Shown: positions 45,817 to 56,233 of the stretch, one piece after another
Position numbering within the stretch: the first letter of the stretch is position 1
How the letters are laid out: each line of letters begins with the position of its first letter
Assembly: GCA_026636295.1 (NCBI GenBank)
Contig: CP089464.1
Location: 764,617 to 828,616, forward strand
Length of the DNA: 64,000 bases
Direction: 5' to 3'
Origin: Medakamo hakoo
Taxonomy: Eukaryota > Chlorophyta > Trebouxiophyceae > Coccomyxaceae
Made by a program: the position numbers and the translations under genes
The notes under the pieces: generated by a model
Seen by the model: the letters and a program-made list of their open reading frames with translations, nothing else
Databases searched by the model: none
Told to the model about the DNA's origin: nothing

Positions 45817-46827
45817 TCACGCGTCACCAAAGCCCCCTTTCCGCCCGCCACCGCCACCGCCCTTCTTCCCGCGCCCGCGCACCCGGCCTTCAATGGCCGG
45901 CGCGTCATCGTCAGCGCCAGCAGCCGCGCGACCCGGCGCTGGCGACCCCGCCGCCGCCACGCCCCCAGGCCGCGGAGCCGTGACCGCGACCACGACTGCG
46001 GTCGGGTCGAGGCCGGCCGCCACGACGTCCAGCGCCACGCGGGCAAAGCCCGCCGGCGACGGCGCCCTCACCTTCCCGCCCGCGGGCACGCCTGCCTCCG
46101 TCACGCTCTCCAACAGGACTGCCAGGTCAGACTCGGGCATGCCCGGGCCGGGCGCGCGGCGCGCCAGCCTGGCCAGGCCTGCGAGCGGCCCGCCGCCCGC
46201 CAGGCGTTCGATGATGACGGCGGCGGCGCCGGGGGCCAGCGCCCGAGCGATGGACCGCAAGGCTGTTGTGCGCGCTCGTCCGGACGGGTCGGCGCCGGAC
46301 AGGGCGCCCAACACGTCCCCCCGCACCAGCGCGGCGTCAAAGGACGCCGCCGGCAGCCCCGCCAGGGATTCCAGCGAACCCGCGATCTTGACGGCCACCC
46401 CCGCCTGGGCGCCCGCCTTGGTCCACCAGTCCGCGTCCAGGCCGGGGCCGCAGACGGTGACGGACCGCACGCGGTCCGGCAACAAAAACAGGCACCGGCT
46501 CGCGGCCTTGTCGGGCGGTGCGAGGATGAGGACGGAGCGGGATTCGGTGCTCGGCCCCGGCTTCACCACCGCTTCCAGCCGCGCCGTCGTCGCGTAGTCG
46601 ATGCGGCCGCTGGCAGCGGCGGCCAGCGCCAGGGAAGACGCGGCGGCGACGGCGGCGGCGCCCACTGCAGCCGCAGCTGAGGACAGGGTGGGCAGCGGCG
46701 CCGGGAGCGGCGCGGCGCCCGCGGCGGTCAGCACGTCGGTCACAGCAGCAGCGGCGCGAGGACTCGCGCGACGGTGGTGCACTATAGGCGTGCACAGGCC
46801 TGTCCTCTGTGGGCAGGCTGCCCGCAT
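45817..46827 (-). CDS. Diverged SAM-methyltransferase-like organellar protein
   Basis: Single exon, about 336 aa. The start (ATG at 46827, RAACPQRTGLCTPIVHHRRA) gives a basic, acid-free leader suited to a plastid or mitochondrion, followed by an Ala-rich helix that may be a membrane anchor. Then RSVLILAPPDKAASRCLFLL, RVRSVTVCGPGLD, AASFDAALVRGDVL and ALRSIARALAPGAAAVIIER mirror the class I methyltransferase order (motif I strand, acidic loop, post-motif IV, RVLKPGG-type motif). The glycine-rich SAM-binding motif I (GxGxG) is replaced by APPDKA, so SAM binding may be lost. The C terminus is a Gly/Lys/Arg basic tail ([19 protein letters not shown]). It is head-to-head with DNAJC11 over only 132 bp. 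Confidence 0.6.
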   Translation of the reverse strand: MRAACPQRTGLCTPIVHHRRASPRAAAAVTDVLTAAGAAPLPAPLPTLSSAAAAVGAAAVAAASSLALAAAASGRIDYATTARLEAVVKPGPSTESRSVLILAPPDKAASRCLFLLPDRVRSVTVCGPGLDADWWTKAGAQAGVAVKIAGSLESLAGLPAASFDAALVRGDVLGALSGADPSGRARTTALRSIARALAPGAAAVIIERLAGGGPLAGLARLARRAPGPGMPESDLAVLLESVTEAGVPAGGKVRAPSPAGFARVALDVVAAGLDPTAVVVAVTAPRPGGVAAAGSPAPGRAAAGADDDAPAIEGRVRGRGKKGGGGGGRKGGFGDA

Positions 46828-46959
46828 CGTCCAAGCGTGTGCCGGGAAACGATCCGAGCAAAAAAAGAAACTCGCGACTGCACACGTATCCCACACTCGC
46901 AACAAAAAGCGGCGCAGTCTGGGCGCGCGTCGCTGCGCTTTTCTTTTTTCGTGTCAAAA
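46828..46959. promoter_or_regulatory. Divergent promoter: methyltransferase-like gene and DNAJC11
   Basis: Only 132 bp between opposing ATGs, the tightest pair in the window. It is less GC-rich than its surroundings, with A-rich and T-rich runs (46859-46872 and 46938-46950). Confidence 0.5.
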
Positions 46960-49245
46960 ATGGTGGCCCCACCGCTCAAAGCCTGGACGGTGCCTGGAAC
47001 CAACACTGCAGAAGAGACCTTCATGGGCTTGGGCGTAGGGGATGAGCCTGAGGCGGGCGGCGAGGCGGCGGCGGCGTCGACCGAGGCCGACGACGCGTAT
47101 TACCACCTCTTGCGAGTCAGTCGCGATGACGACGCCGAAGCTATTCGCCGCTCGTACCGCTCCCTCGCCGCCGCCTGCCACCCGGACAAGGTGCCACCTG
47201 AATTGAGGGAGGCGGCGGCCGAGCAATTTGGGCGGCTGCAGCGGGCTTACGAGGTGAGAGTGGGCGAGTGTTGGTTGTCCGTTGATGTCCATGCGCGTGC
47301 GCGCGCACTCCCAACCCCCTCATGAAGGGGATGGTGGACGGACACGGCCGCGGCTCTCACAGCGCCCGCCCGCACCCCACACCCACAGGTCCTGTCCGAC
47401 CCGGAAAAGCGGGGCGTCTACGACATTTACGGCGCCGCGGGCTTGGAGGCAGGGCTGGAGCTGGGGGACAAGCTCGCGGGCGCGGATGACCTGAAGCGCC
47501 AGTGGGCGGCGTTCAGGGCGAGGGAAGCAGCGGCGGCGCTGGAAACTCGTGTGGCGCACCGTGGCGCGTATGTCGTGCGCGTGGACGCCACGGAGGGCGT
47601 GGGCGTGCTGAACCATGCGACGGGCGGCGCGTCGGCCACAGCTGCCCGGCTGCTGTCGGCCGAGTGCGCGCCGGACGTCGCGGGCATGGCCATGTCCACC
47701 CAGGTCCAAGTGCCGTTGGGGGAGCGCGCGGCCGCCACGCTGGGCGGCCAAGTGGGAGTGCGGCGCGGCGCGGGCGGCGGCGCCGTCATCGCGGGCGTGC
47801 GCCGCGTCCTGGACGCGGCGACGACGGTCGACGCGCACGCCCAGGTCGGCCTGCGCACGCTGCTCGCCGCCTCGTCCACACGCCAGTTGAGCGACCGCGT
47901 CTCAGCCGGGTTGGCGCTGTCTTTCCAACCTTCCCTGGTCCGGGAAGCGTCCGCGGCGGGGGTGGACGCCCGCCACGCGGTCGGCGGCGCGCTTGGCGTC
48001 ACGGTGACCTCCACCCGCCGGTTGGGGGAGGGCACCGAAGCGGACGCGGTGTGGACGGTGGGGCCGGCAGCCGCCAGTGGTGCCGCCGTCGGCATTACGC
48101 ACCGGACCGGCAACATCACCCTGGGCGGGCGCGTGGAAGTGGGGTTGGCCGGCGCCGGCGCGGCGGCCGTCTCAGGCCGGGTCGGGTGGCGCCCGGGCGG
48201 CGGCCCGACCGCGCTCCGCCTGTCGGCGCGACTCCACCCACAGGGCGCGGAAGTGGAGGTCGGCGCGTCGCGCCGCGTGTCTGACGTCGCGGTCATTGGG
48301 TGCGGCCTGGCGGCGGGGACGGGCGGCGTGCTGCTGAAGCCCCGGTTCGCCCGCGGCGGCCACACGTTCGAGGTCCCCGTGCTGCTGGCGCGCGGCGGCC
48401 CGGCCGGGCCCGCGCGCGCCGACCTGCCTGGCGTGGTCGCCGCCCTGGTGGGCCCGCCCGCCCTGGCGGCCCTGGCGCACTGGGCCCTGGTGCGGCCGCT
48501 GTCCAGGGCGGCGGCTGACCGGGCTGCGCGGCTGAAACGCGCGGACGCGGCGGACGAGTTGCGGTGCCTGCTGGAGGGCGCGGGCAAGACCGCGGCCGCG
48601 CTCGGCCCGGTCGGCGCGCGCCGCGCGCGCAAAGAAGCGGCCTCGCCGACTGGGCTGGTCATCGTCCGCGCCCGGTACGGGCCGCCGTCGGCTTTGGATG
48701 CCGACGACGCTGAACTGAGCGCCGCTGCGGCTGCGGCCATGGTTTCTGCCAGTGCGGGCGCCTCGGAAGACGCCGAGTGGGCGAGCGCGGGCGGCAGCAG
48801 CGACGGCGGGGGTGGGATGGAAACGCGGTTTGGCACCCCGGCCGCATCCGTGGCCGGCGCCGACCCACCCTCCTCCCTGGCCTCCATCATGGCCGCCCCT
48901 GCCCCGCACCCAGACACCATCCCAGACGAAGCCCTGGTCGCCGTGGGCGCGGCCGTGGACGTCACGCCGGCCGTGCGCCTGTTGGTGGAGGGCGGGAGGT
49001 TGGCGCTCGGCGGGTCGGTGTCCCGCCCGGGCTTGCTCGGCTTTTGCGACCCGGCGCCGGGCGAGGCCAAAGCGCTGTCGATTCGGTACGTGGTGGGGGG
49101 CAGAGCATTCAGTGCGCGCATCCCAGACGGCTCGCCTGTCAATTTGCCGGAGCGGGGGACGCCGCTGCCGCCCGGGACGGCGGAAGCGGTGGCGGTGTGT
49201 CGGGCGGCGGACGTGTTGGGTGGTGGGCCGGGTGGCGGCACGTAG
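46960..49245 (+). CDS. DNAJC11: DNAJC11-type J-protein of the mitochondrial MICOS/MIB system
   Basis: Two exons: 46960-47253 and 47389-49245, about 716 aa. A J domain occupies residues ~45-110 (DAYYHLLRVSRDDDAEAIRR, CHPDK with the HPD motif, then VLSDPEKRGVYDIYGAAGLE). The middle ~380 residues are beta-strand-rich Gly repeats (e.g. NITLGGRVEVGLAGAGAA, ATTVDAHAQVGLRTLL), like the predicted beta-barrel/DUF3395 part of DNAJC11. A hydrophobic segment (VVAALVGPPALAALAHWALV) follows. The C terminus DVTPAVRLLVEGGRLALGGS with KPGLLGF-like RPGLLGFCDPAPGEAKALSI is the most conserved DNAJC11 signature. Known role in animals: cristae organisation with MICOS and SAM. Confidence 0.92.
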
Positions 49246-49488
49246 GGAGGGCGGGGGTGTTGCAGACACACAGACGACACGGTTTTTTTGACACGCGGCG
49301 GGGCTCGCTGGCTCGTCCGCGCAAGTACAGCCGCGTGCTGGGCGCCTGCCAGCCGCCCGCCCCTGGAGTGCGTGTGTGTGTATGTGTGTGTGTGTGTCGA
49401 GGCGGCAGCTGGAGGGTGGGAGGCCGTGGCGGTGGCGCTCCCAAAAAAAAGGGGGACGGGGGGGCAACGAAACTAGACTCTGTCTTTT
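49246..49488. other. Convergent intergenic region with GT repeat
   Basis: 243 bases between DNAJC11 and the K+ channel stop. A (GT)n run lies at 49370-49396 and an A8 at 49443-49450. Confidence 0.5.
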
Positions 49489-51495
49489 TTACACACGCCC
49501 GGCAGCTCCGGGCCCGCCAGGCAACCCAGCAGGCACAGCCGCCGGCCGGGCGCCCGCGGGCCACGCCCCCGCCGCTGTGGGGATGACGGCGTGAAATGCG
49601 GACCAGACCGGGCGTGGGGGCGCGGCCGCGCTGGTTTTACCGCCACCGCTTTCCTCCACCGCGGGCGCAAAGCTGAAGCCAGCCGCGACGGCGGTTGAGA
49701 GAACATAGCTGCGGCTCACCCGGACGACGCGGCACGCGCCCAGGTCAAATCCGTCGACGGTGACGTCCAAGATGGCGGACGGCGCGATGGCAGAGTCAAA
49801 CGCGGCAGGGGTGTCGCCAAGCGGGGAGTCGGCCGACAGGGCGTGGCCGACGACGGCCGGACCGGATGCCAGGCCTGGCCGGGAGTTGACCAAGCACAAG
49901 TCGGTGGGGGGTGGTGGGGGGAGCGACGGCGCCGCCCCGCCCCTCCCGCCACCGCCGCGCCCACCGCCGCGCCCGCGCCGCAGGCAGAACCGAGCGCGGG
50001 CCCTCACCAGCGCGCACCGCGTGTCGCCCACCCGCACGGCCAGCCACGCACCGCCGGTCGGACACGGCCCGATGACGAGCGCGTCGGACAGGACGAGCGA
50101 CCTGCCCGGCTTTGCCCGCAAGGGCAGGGCGCTACGCGTGGGTGGGGCCAGCACGGCGGCGGCAGCGGCCGCGAGCGGCGCGCTGCCGGCCGCGCGGGCG
50201 CGGGCGGGCGAGGCGGGCGGCGTCGGGGATGAATCGCTCCCACCCTCACCACCCAGCCCGGGCAGCGGCCGGACGTCGTGAAACTTGGCCAGGTCGACGG
50301 CGTGGGACGCCTCGCCCGGCGCCGCCCGGGTGACGGCGCGGCACTCGTCAAAGCCGCACCCCCACGCGAGCTCGGTGCCCAGGTACGACCGCGTCGCCGC
50401 CCACCGCTCGCCCCGGTCGGACGTGCCGACGACCTGGACCACGATTTCGGCGCCGCACCGGGCCAGGGACGCCGGCGTGTGGCCGTGCAAGGGAGAGGAG
50501 GCGTCTATCACGTGTTCGACGGTGACGGGGAGGAGGAGGGGGGGCAGCGCGCCGCCGCCCTCCAGCGCCAGCGCGTCGACGGACCAGCCCACGGCCTCGC
50601 CTTCGGCCGTGGAGGCGGCGCCGGGCGTGCCCGGCCCCGCGGGCGGGCCGTCGTCCGGTGGCGGGGCGGCGGGGCGGGACGGCCCGCCCCCCCGCCCCTC
50701 CCGCGCCGCAGCCGCGCCAGGGCTCCAGGCAAAGAGGTGCGCCGTCACCGTGGGCGGCGGCGGCAGGCCGCGCCGCCCGCCAGCCGCGCCCGCCAGGGCG
50801 GACGCGTCGCCGACGCGGAAGGTTAGCGTCAGCGCGCCGTCCCGGCGGGCGACGCACGCGGTCTCGGAGACGAAGACGGACCGGGCGCGCCGCCGCGGCG
50901 CCGCCAGGCGCGCAAAGATGAGGGCCGCGCAACTGGCCGTGAGCAGCTGGCCGGCGACGGCCTGGCACGCCACCAGGGCGGCGGACCCGGCGCACGCCCG
51001 CGGCGACCGGTACCCATACCCAATGGTCTGCTGCGTTTCCACGGACAGCAGGAAAGCCGACAGCGCCGCGCCGGCCGGCCGGCCGCCCTCCCAGCCGGAC
51101 ACGCACGACGGGTGCGCGCGCTCCAGCGCCCACCAGGCCACGCCAAAGGCGGTGAAGGTAGCCGCGTACGCGCCCGCCAGGGCGGCGAGCATGCCCGTCC
51201 ACGGCAGCGCCAGCAGCGCTGACGCGGGGTCCGACCGCCAGGCGTGGCCGGCCGTGGGCGCCAGCCCCCGCACGGCCGACCGGCCCGCGTGCGCGCCCGC
51301 CTCGACGAGCGCCGCCGCTCGCAGCCGCGCCCGCGCCCCGCCCCACCAGCCCGTGCCCCGGTCCGGGTGGGTGGACGGGAGGCGGGTGGACGCGGGTGGG
51401 AGCGGCGGCGGCGGCGGCGGGACGGGGCGGTGGGACGGGTGGTCGGGCGGCGGCGGCGGGGGCTGGACCAGCAGCGGGTCGGTCGGCGACGCCAT
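49489..51495 (-). CDS. Inward-rectifier-type potassium channel (Kir)
   Basis: Single exon, about 668 aa. After a Pro-rich cytosolic N terminus come two membrane helices (residues ~100-123, GMLAALAGAYAATFTAFGVA; ~169-196, GSAALVACQAVAGQLLTASC) flanking a pore loop with the Kir selectivity filter at 157-163, TIGYGYR, preceded by FLLSVETQQ as in animal Kirs. A large C-terminal domain fits the Kir beta-sandwich: VFVSETACVARRDGALTLTF, VRVGD-type strands, VEHVIDASSPLHGHTP and IVVQVVGTSDRGERWAATRS with SYLGTELAWGCGF. The GERWAATRSY stretch corresponds to the T-x-Q-x-R-x-S-Y region. Gly/Pro inserts lengthen the domain, and a second, partly repeated C-terminal block (SADSPLGDTPAAFDS, VVRVSRSYVLS) suggests duplication. 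Kirs gate K+ entry at the plasma membrane, often with PIP2. Confidence 0.85.
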   Translation of the reverse strand: MASPTDPLLVQPPPPPPDHPSHRPVPPPPPPLPPASTRLPSTHPDRGTGWWGGARARLRAAALVEAGAHAGRSAVRGLAPTAGHAWRSDPASALLALPWTGMLAALAGAYAATFTAFGVAWWALERAHPSCVSGWEGGRPAGAALSAFLLSVETQQTIGYGYRSPRACAGSAALVACQAVAGQLLTASCAALIFARLAAPRRRARSVFVSETACVARRDGALTLTFRVGDASALAGAAGGRRGLPPPPTVTAHLFAWSPGAAAAREGRGGGPSRPAAPPPDDGPPAGPGTPGAASTAEGEAVGWSVDALALEGGGALPPLLLPVTVEHVIDASSPLHGHTPASLARCGAEIVVQVVGTSDRGERWAATRSYLGTELAWGCGFDECRAVTRAAPGEASHAVDLAKFHDVRPLPGLGGEGGSDSSPTPPASPARARAAGSAPLAAAAAAVLAPPTRSALPLRAKPGRSLVLSDALVIGPCPTGGAWLAVRVGDTRCALVRARARFCLRRGRGGGRGGGGRGGAAPSLPPPPPTDLCLVNSRPGLASGPAVVGHALSADSPLGDTPAAFDSAIAPSAILDVTVDGFDLGACRVVRVSRSYVLSTAVAAGFSFAPAVEESGGGKTSAAAPPRPVWSAFHAVIPTAAGAWPAGARPAAVPAGLPGGPGAAGRV

Positions 51496-51818
51496 GTCAG
51501 TCAGGGTGTGTGTGTGTGTGTGTTTGGGGGGGGGGGGGAGCGGGGTGGGCAGTCGCACCCGCAGCCGGTGCGCGCGGCGATGAGCACAGGGCCTGAGGAC
51601 GACCGGCCGCGAGGACGCAGGGCCGGGCGAGCCGTGGGCACCCTGCGCACACGGCCGCTGTTGGAAAAAAAAAACGACGCAATGCGCCAGCCCGAACATA
51701 AGATACGCTCCTCACTATGCAGTTTGCGAGGCCCGGACTCACACGCCGCCGCCCTCTCTCCCCCGCCTCCATCCCACCCCCACACCAACAAGCGCGTCGC
51801 ACACCACCGCCCACCACC
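51496..51818. promoter_or_regulatory. Divergent promoter: Kir channel and enolase
   Basis: 323 bp between opposing ATGs. It contains a (GT)n run (51508-51523), G13 (51525-51538) and an A9 run (51666-51674). ACATAAGATACG at 51695-51706 is a comparatively AT-rich core-promoter candidate for enolase. Confidence 0.45.
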
Positions 51819-54274
51819 ATGTCCGTCTCGGAGTACATCGAAAAGACGGAGCTGGCCGCCAAGGTCGAAGCGGCCGTCAACGAGGCCGTCAAGGCCCGCC
51901 CGGACGAGCCCCTGTCGTTCCTGGTGAGGACCCCCCTTTTTTATCGGAGGGGGGGGGGCGGGGGGGGGCGTCCTGCTGCCTGGTCGCCTAGTGTCGTGAA
52001 GTGGGGCCGAGGGCTGGCCGAGTCACCGGCCGTTTCTCGAACCCCCGCGCCGCGGCGCGTCGGCTGGCCAAGGGACGCGCGGGGCCGGGGTTGGTTTGCG
52101 GCCGCGCCGCGGCCGTCCGAGCTGCTCGCGCCCCGCCTACAGCCTGCGTCGACCAAGCGGAGATGTACTGCCATCCAGCGCAAGAGACGCGCAGCCGAAT
52201 GCACGCCCCAAAGCCTTGGCACGCGGTCCCAAAGGGCGCCCGCGCCTCGATCGACACCGCGCGCACTCACGCCCTCCCCCCTCTCTCCCACCCTACGCGC
52301 GCGCTAACAGGCCAAGACGTTTGCCGCCATGGCCCCGCCCGCCATCACCAAGGTGGAGGGCCGCCAGATCATCGACTCGCGCGGCAACCCGACCGTGGAG
52401 GCGGACGTCAGTGAGTTTCTCATTTTTTGGTGGGGCGGGGCGGAGAGAGAGAGGCCGCGGCGCGGCGCCCCCGTCTTCTGCGGTCCACAGAAAGTGGGGG
52501 GGCGAGTTTTTTTTTTTGAGGATGGACGTGCGGACAGGCGCAGGCCGTTGACGGCCGGACCGTGCGTCTTTTTCCGCGCGACTAGGGACGCGGGGAACCC
52601 TGCGCCCCCAAAGGGGGTGGGTCTTTGCTTGGGCGGGACGCCCAGGAGCGCGCCGCCGGCGTGCAGGGGAGCGAGCGCCTCTGCCGGCCGGCTCCTTCGC
52701 ATCGCCCCCCCCTCTCACCGGCCCGGCCCTCCCTTCTCCTCCCCTCTGCAACACCAGCCACGCACAAGGGCACCTTCCGTGCGGCCGTCCCGTCCGGCGC
52801 GTCCACCGGCATCTACGAAGCCGTGGAGCTGCGCGACGGCGGCGACGCGTGAGTTTTGGACTTCCGGCTTGGGGCAGAGCCTTTTTCTCTCAACAGGCGC
52901 GCGCGCGCGCGCCGCACCCTGGCCCCCCCCCCCCCCCCCCCCCCCCCTCACCCGTTCGGCCTTCCACCCACCCACACTACTCCACAGCTACATGGGCAAG
53001 GGCGTCATGAAGGCCGTCGACAACCTGAACAAGATCATCGCCCCGGCCCTGGTGGTAGGTCTTGGTGTTTTTTGGGGGGGCGCCAGACGGGCGCCGCCGG
53101 GACGGCGCGGGGTATGGCCGCCTACTACCCACCCCCGTCGCTCACCCCCCTCCCCTCCCCCCCAAACACACCACCCCCTCGACACCCACACACCCACACA
53201 CCACAGGGCCTGGACCCGCGCGAACAAAAGGCCATCGACGACAAGATGATCGCCCTGGACGGCACGGACAACAAGGGCAAGCTGGGCGCCAACGCCATCC
53301 TGGCCGTCTCCATGGCCGTCGCCAAGGCGGGCGCCGCGGAGAAGGGCGTGCCCCTGTACCGCCACCTGGCCGACCTGGCCGGCAACCCCAAGCTCGTCCT
53401 GCCCGTCCCGTCCTTCAACATCATCAACGGCGGCTCGCACGCCGGCAACGCGCTGGCCATGCAGGAGTTCATGATCCTGCCCGTCGGCGCGTCCTCGTTC
53501 AGCGAGGCCATGCGCATGGGGTGCGAGGTCTACCACAACCTCAAGTCCATCATCAAGAAAAAGTACGGCCAGGACGCGTGCAACGTGGGCGACGAGGGCG
53601 GCTTCGCGCCCAACATCGGGTCCAACGAGGAGGGGCTCAACCTGGTGAACGCCGCGATCGAGGCGGCCGGCTACACGGGCAAGGTCAAGGTGGGCATGGA
53701 CGTCGCCGCGTCCGAGTTCCTGGTCGACGGCGGCAAGTACGACCTGGACTTCAAGACCAAGGACAACGACGGCTCCCAGCGCCTGACGGGCGACGAGCTG
53801 CTGGACCTGTACAAAAAGTTCTGTTCCGACTACCCGGTCGTCACCATTGAAGACCCGTTCGACCAGGACGACTGGGACCACACCGCCAAGTTCACGGCGG
53901 CCGGCCTGTGCCAGGTCGTGGGCGACGACCTGCTCGTCACCAACCCCAAGCGGGTGGCGGAGGCCATCGAGAAGAAGGCGTGCAACGCGCTGCTGCTCAA
54001 GGTCAACCAGATCGGCTCCATCTCCGAGTCCATCGAAGCCGTGCGCATGGCCAAGGCCGCCGGCTGGGGCGTCATGGCGTCCCACCGGTCGGGCGAGACG
54101 GAGGACAGCTTCATCGCCGACCTGGCCGTCGGCCTGGCGACGGGCCAGATCAAGACGGGCGCGCCCTGCCGGTCGGAGCGCCTGGCCAAGTACAACCAGC
54201 TGCTGCGCATCGAGGCCGAGCTGGGCGCGGACGCGGTGTACGCGGGCGAGACGTGGCGCCACATCGGGTGGTGA
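51819..54274 (+). CDS. ENO: Enolase with plant-type N-terminal extension
   Basis: Five exons: 51819-51923, 52311-52410, 52758-52848, 52988-53054 and 53207-54274, about 476 aa. It catalyses 2-phosphoglycerate to phosphoenolpyruvate. The start ([20 protein letters not shown], then DEPLSFLAKTFA) reproduces the extension of plant ENOC/ENO3 (MSVQEYLDK...), followed by the usual [20 protein letters not shown]. Active-site elements are all present: [11 protein letters not shown] (catalytic loop), [44 protein letters not shown] and [15 protein letters not shown]. It ends [20 protein letters not shown], a typical length. Four introns (two GTGAGTTT donors, one GTGAGG, one GTAGGT) include a C25 tract. 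The last exon has the strongest codon bias in the window, as expected for a highly expressed gene. Confidence 0.97.
52923..52947 (+). repeat. C25 homopolymer in enolase intron 3
   Basis: Twenty-five consecutive C residues lie 40 bases before the acceptor. They act here as the polypyrimidine tract, which in this genome is C-rich rather than T-rich. Confidence 0.95.
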
Positions 54275-54585
54275 ACACAGGAGGGCGCGCTGGGGACACG
54301 CGCGCCAGGCGGCGCGCGCGGAGGGGGGATCACAAACACTTCAACAGCGAAAAAAAACAAGGGGGTGGGGAGGGGGACGAGGAGGAATGGATGCGCGCGT
54401 GTGCGCGCTCGCGCGAGGGAGGGCACACAAGGAGGGTGCAGCGGTGCGCGTGGCCGGCCCCCCGCGCCGGGCCTCCCAGGCCCCGGGAGCGGTGGGTGGG
54501 GGCGTGCACCGCGGGAGGGGCGCGCGTGGTGCAAAGGAAAGAGACACACAAGGAGACAGAGTGACACACACAGCACACCCTTCCG
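54275..54585. other. Convergent intergenic region
   Basis: 311 bases between the enolase stop and the TOG-protein stop. GC-rich, no repeats of note and no gene supported. Confidence 0.5.
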
Positions 54586-56010
54586 TCACAGCCCAGCCTT
54601 GGCCAGCCCGGCCGCGCCGCGCTCGCCCAGGACGGCCGTGCAGTGGGCGGCCCAGGAGGAGGAGGGGGCCGACGACGCGGGTGGCGGGCCTTTTCCGTCC
54701 TCGCCACAGACGACGGGCGGGGGCAGCGGCCCGGCGTTTTCGTCGCCGCCGCCACGCTGCCGGGCCTCCTCCCACCCGGCCCGCAACGCACTGGCCAGGT
54801 CCCGGCCGGCCGCACGGGCCGGCGGCCAGGCGTCAGTGACCAGGGCAGACGCCGCGGTCAGAGCGGCGTGGGCCGTCGCGGCCGGCCAGGGCTCGGCCGA
54901 GGCGGCCGCCCTCGCCAGCGCTGCGCCCGCCGCGGCGCGGACGCGCGGCGCCTTGTCACTGGTGTAGGGGAGCAACGCCGCCGCCAGTGCGCCCGGCTCG
55001 ACCGCGCCGCCCGCGGCGACGTGCAGCGTGCACAGCGCGGCGTCCACGACGAAGCGCTTGTCGGTCGCGCCGGCCTTGGCCATGAGCGGGTGGAGGAGGC
55101 CGACGACGACGGGCGGGTCGCCGCCGCCGCCGCCGCCCGCTTCGCCGCCGAGCACGACCCAGGGGTGGGACCGGCCGAACGCGGCGACGAGGTCGGCCGC
55201 GGCGGCAAGGCCGGCCTGGGGAGGGTGTGGGTGGGGGTGCGTGAGGGGTGGGTGTGGCCGAGTGCGGACGAGGCTGGGGCCTCCCTGGCCCTAACCCCAC
55301 GCGCGCCCCAGGCGCGGCGGGTCGTGGGCGGGTTTTCGTTGTTTCGTGAGACACACTGCCCACTCCCACCGAGACTCACCCGGCACAGGGCGGACCGCAG
55401 GCTTTGGATGGCGGCGGCGATGGCCGGCACGGCGGGGTGCAGCGCGGCCGCCGCGGCGAGCGTGGCCCGGTCGTGCGCGACGCCGCGCCGCACCGTTTCC
55501 AAGCCACGCGCGGCGGTCGCCCAGTCGGGCGACCGGGCGTCGGCCACGGCGGCCTTCAGAGCGCCGACCACGTCCGTGCCCGGCTCAAAGGGCGCCAGGT
55601 CGGCCGTGGCGATGAGCGGCACGTCCACGACGGGTGGCGGCGGGCCGGACGGCTGGGGGTGGATGGGTGGAAGGGGGGGGGGGGGGGGGGTGAGAGGGGC
55701 GCGCGCGAGGCCGTCCCCTCATCGCGCCCGCCCGCTTCCTCCCCACCCCACGACGCACCTCCACGACGGCTGGCGAGACGGTCGGCTCGCCACCACCGTA
55801 CAGCCGGGCGCGGGCCGCTTCCGCGGCCGCCACCTCGCGCGCCGTGGGCTGTGGTTGGGGCGGAGCTGGCGCATTCGCGCCCGTCTCAGCTTCGCCGGAC
55901 GACGCCGTGCCGCGCCTCTCGTCTGCGAGTGGATGGGATGTGGGCAAGTCCACAGCCTGACCGGCCAGGCGGGCGGACCGGCGCGGGCGGAAGGGGGACG
56001 GGAACCGCAT
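54586..56010 (-). CDS. TOG/CLASP-N-like HEAT-repeat microtubule protein
   Basis: Three exons: 56010-55759, 55652-55380 and 55215-54586, about 384 aa. The C-terminal two-thirds is a HEAT/TOG array: DWATAARGLETVRRGVAHDR, HPAVPAIAAAIQSLRSALCR, AGLAAAADLVAAFGRSHPW, LLHPLMAKAGATDKRFVVDA, ALLPYTSDKAPRVRAAAG. The order 'DW-..-L..-R', 'SLRS..CR' and 'K....-RFV-EAA...L' matches CLASP_N / TOGARAM-type TOG domains that bind tubulin. The N-terminal ~90 residues are basic then Pro/Ala-rich (FRPRRSARLAGQAVD), possibly a microtubule-lattice binding tail. It is short for a CLASP and resembles single-TOG algal or ciliary proteins. It shares its strand with the coiled-coil gene upstream. Confidence 0.72.
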
Positions 56011-56233
56011 GTGTGTTTGGTATGCGAGCAAGATGCGCGAGTGGGGCCCCGGCCACACCTGCGCCCCCCCGCCCAGCCCCCCCTCTCTCACTTGTCACAT
56101 TTTTTTTTTTTTTTGCCGGCCGCAGCCAGGGAGGTCGCCTCTTCCGGAGAAACAACGCCGCGCGAGCGCGTGTGTACCTGGTCAGAGTCACAACAACAAT
56201 CAATCCCATCCCGCCCCCCCCCCTTCTTCGTTT
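56011..56233. other. Intergenic: TOG-gene upstream / coiled-coil 3' flank
   Basis: 223 bases. T15 at 56100-56114 and C12 at about 56213-56224. No gene is seen. Confidence 0.5.
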
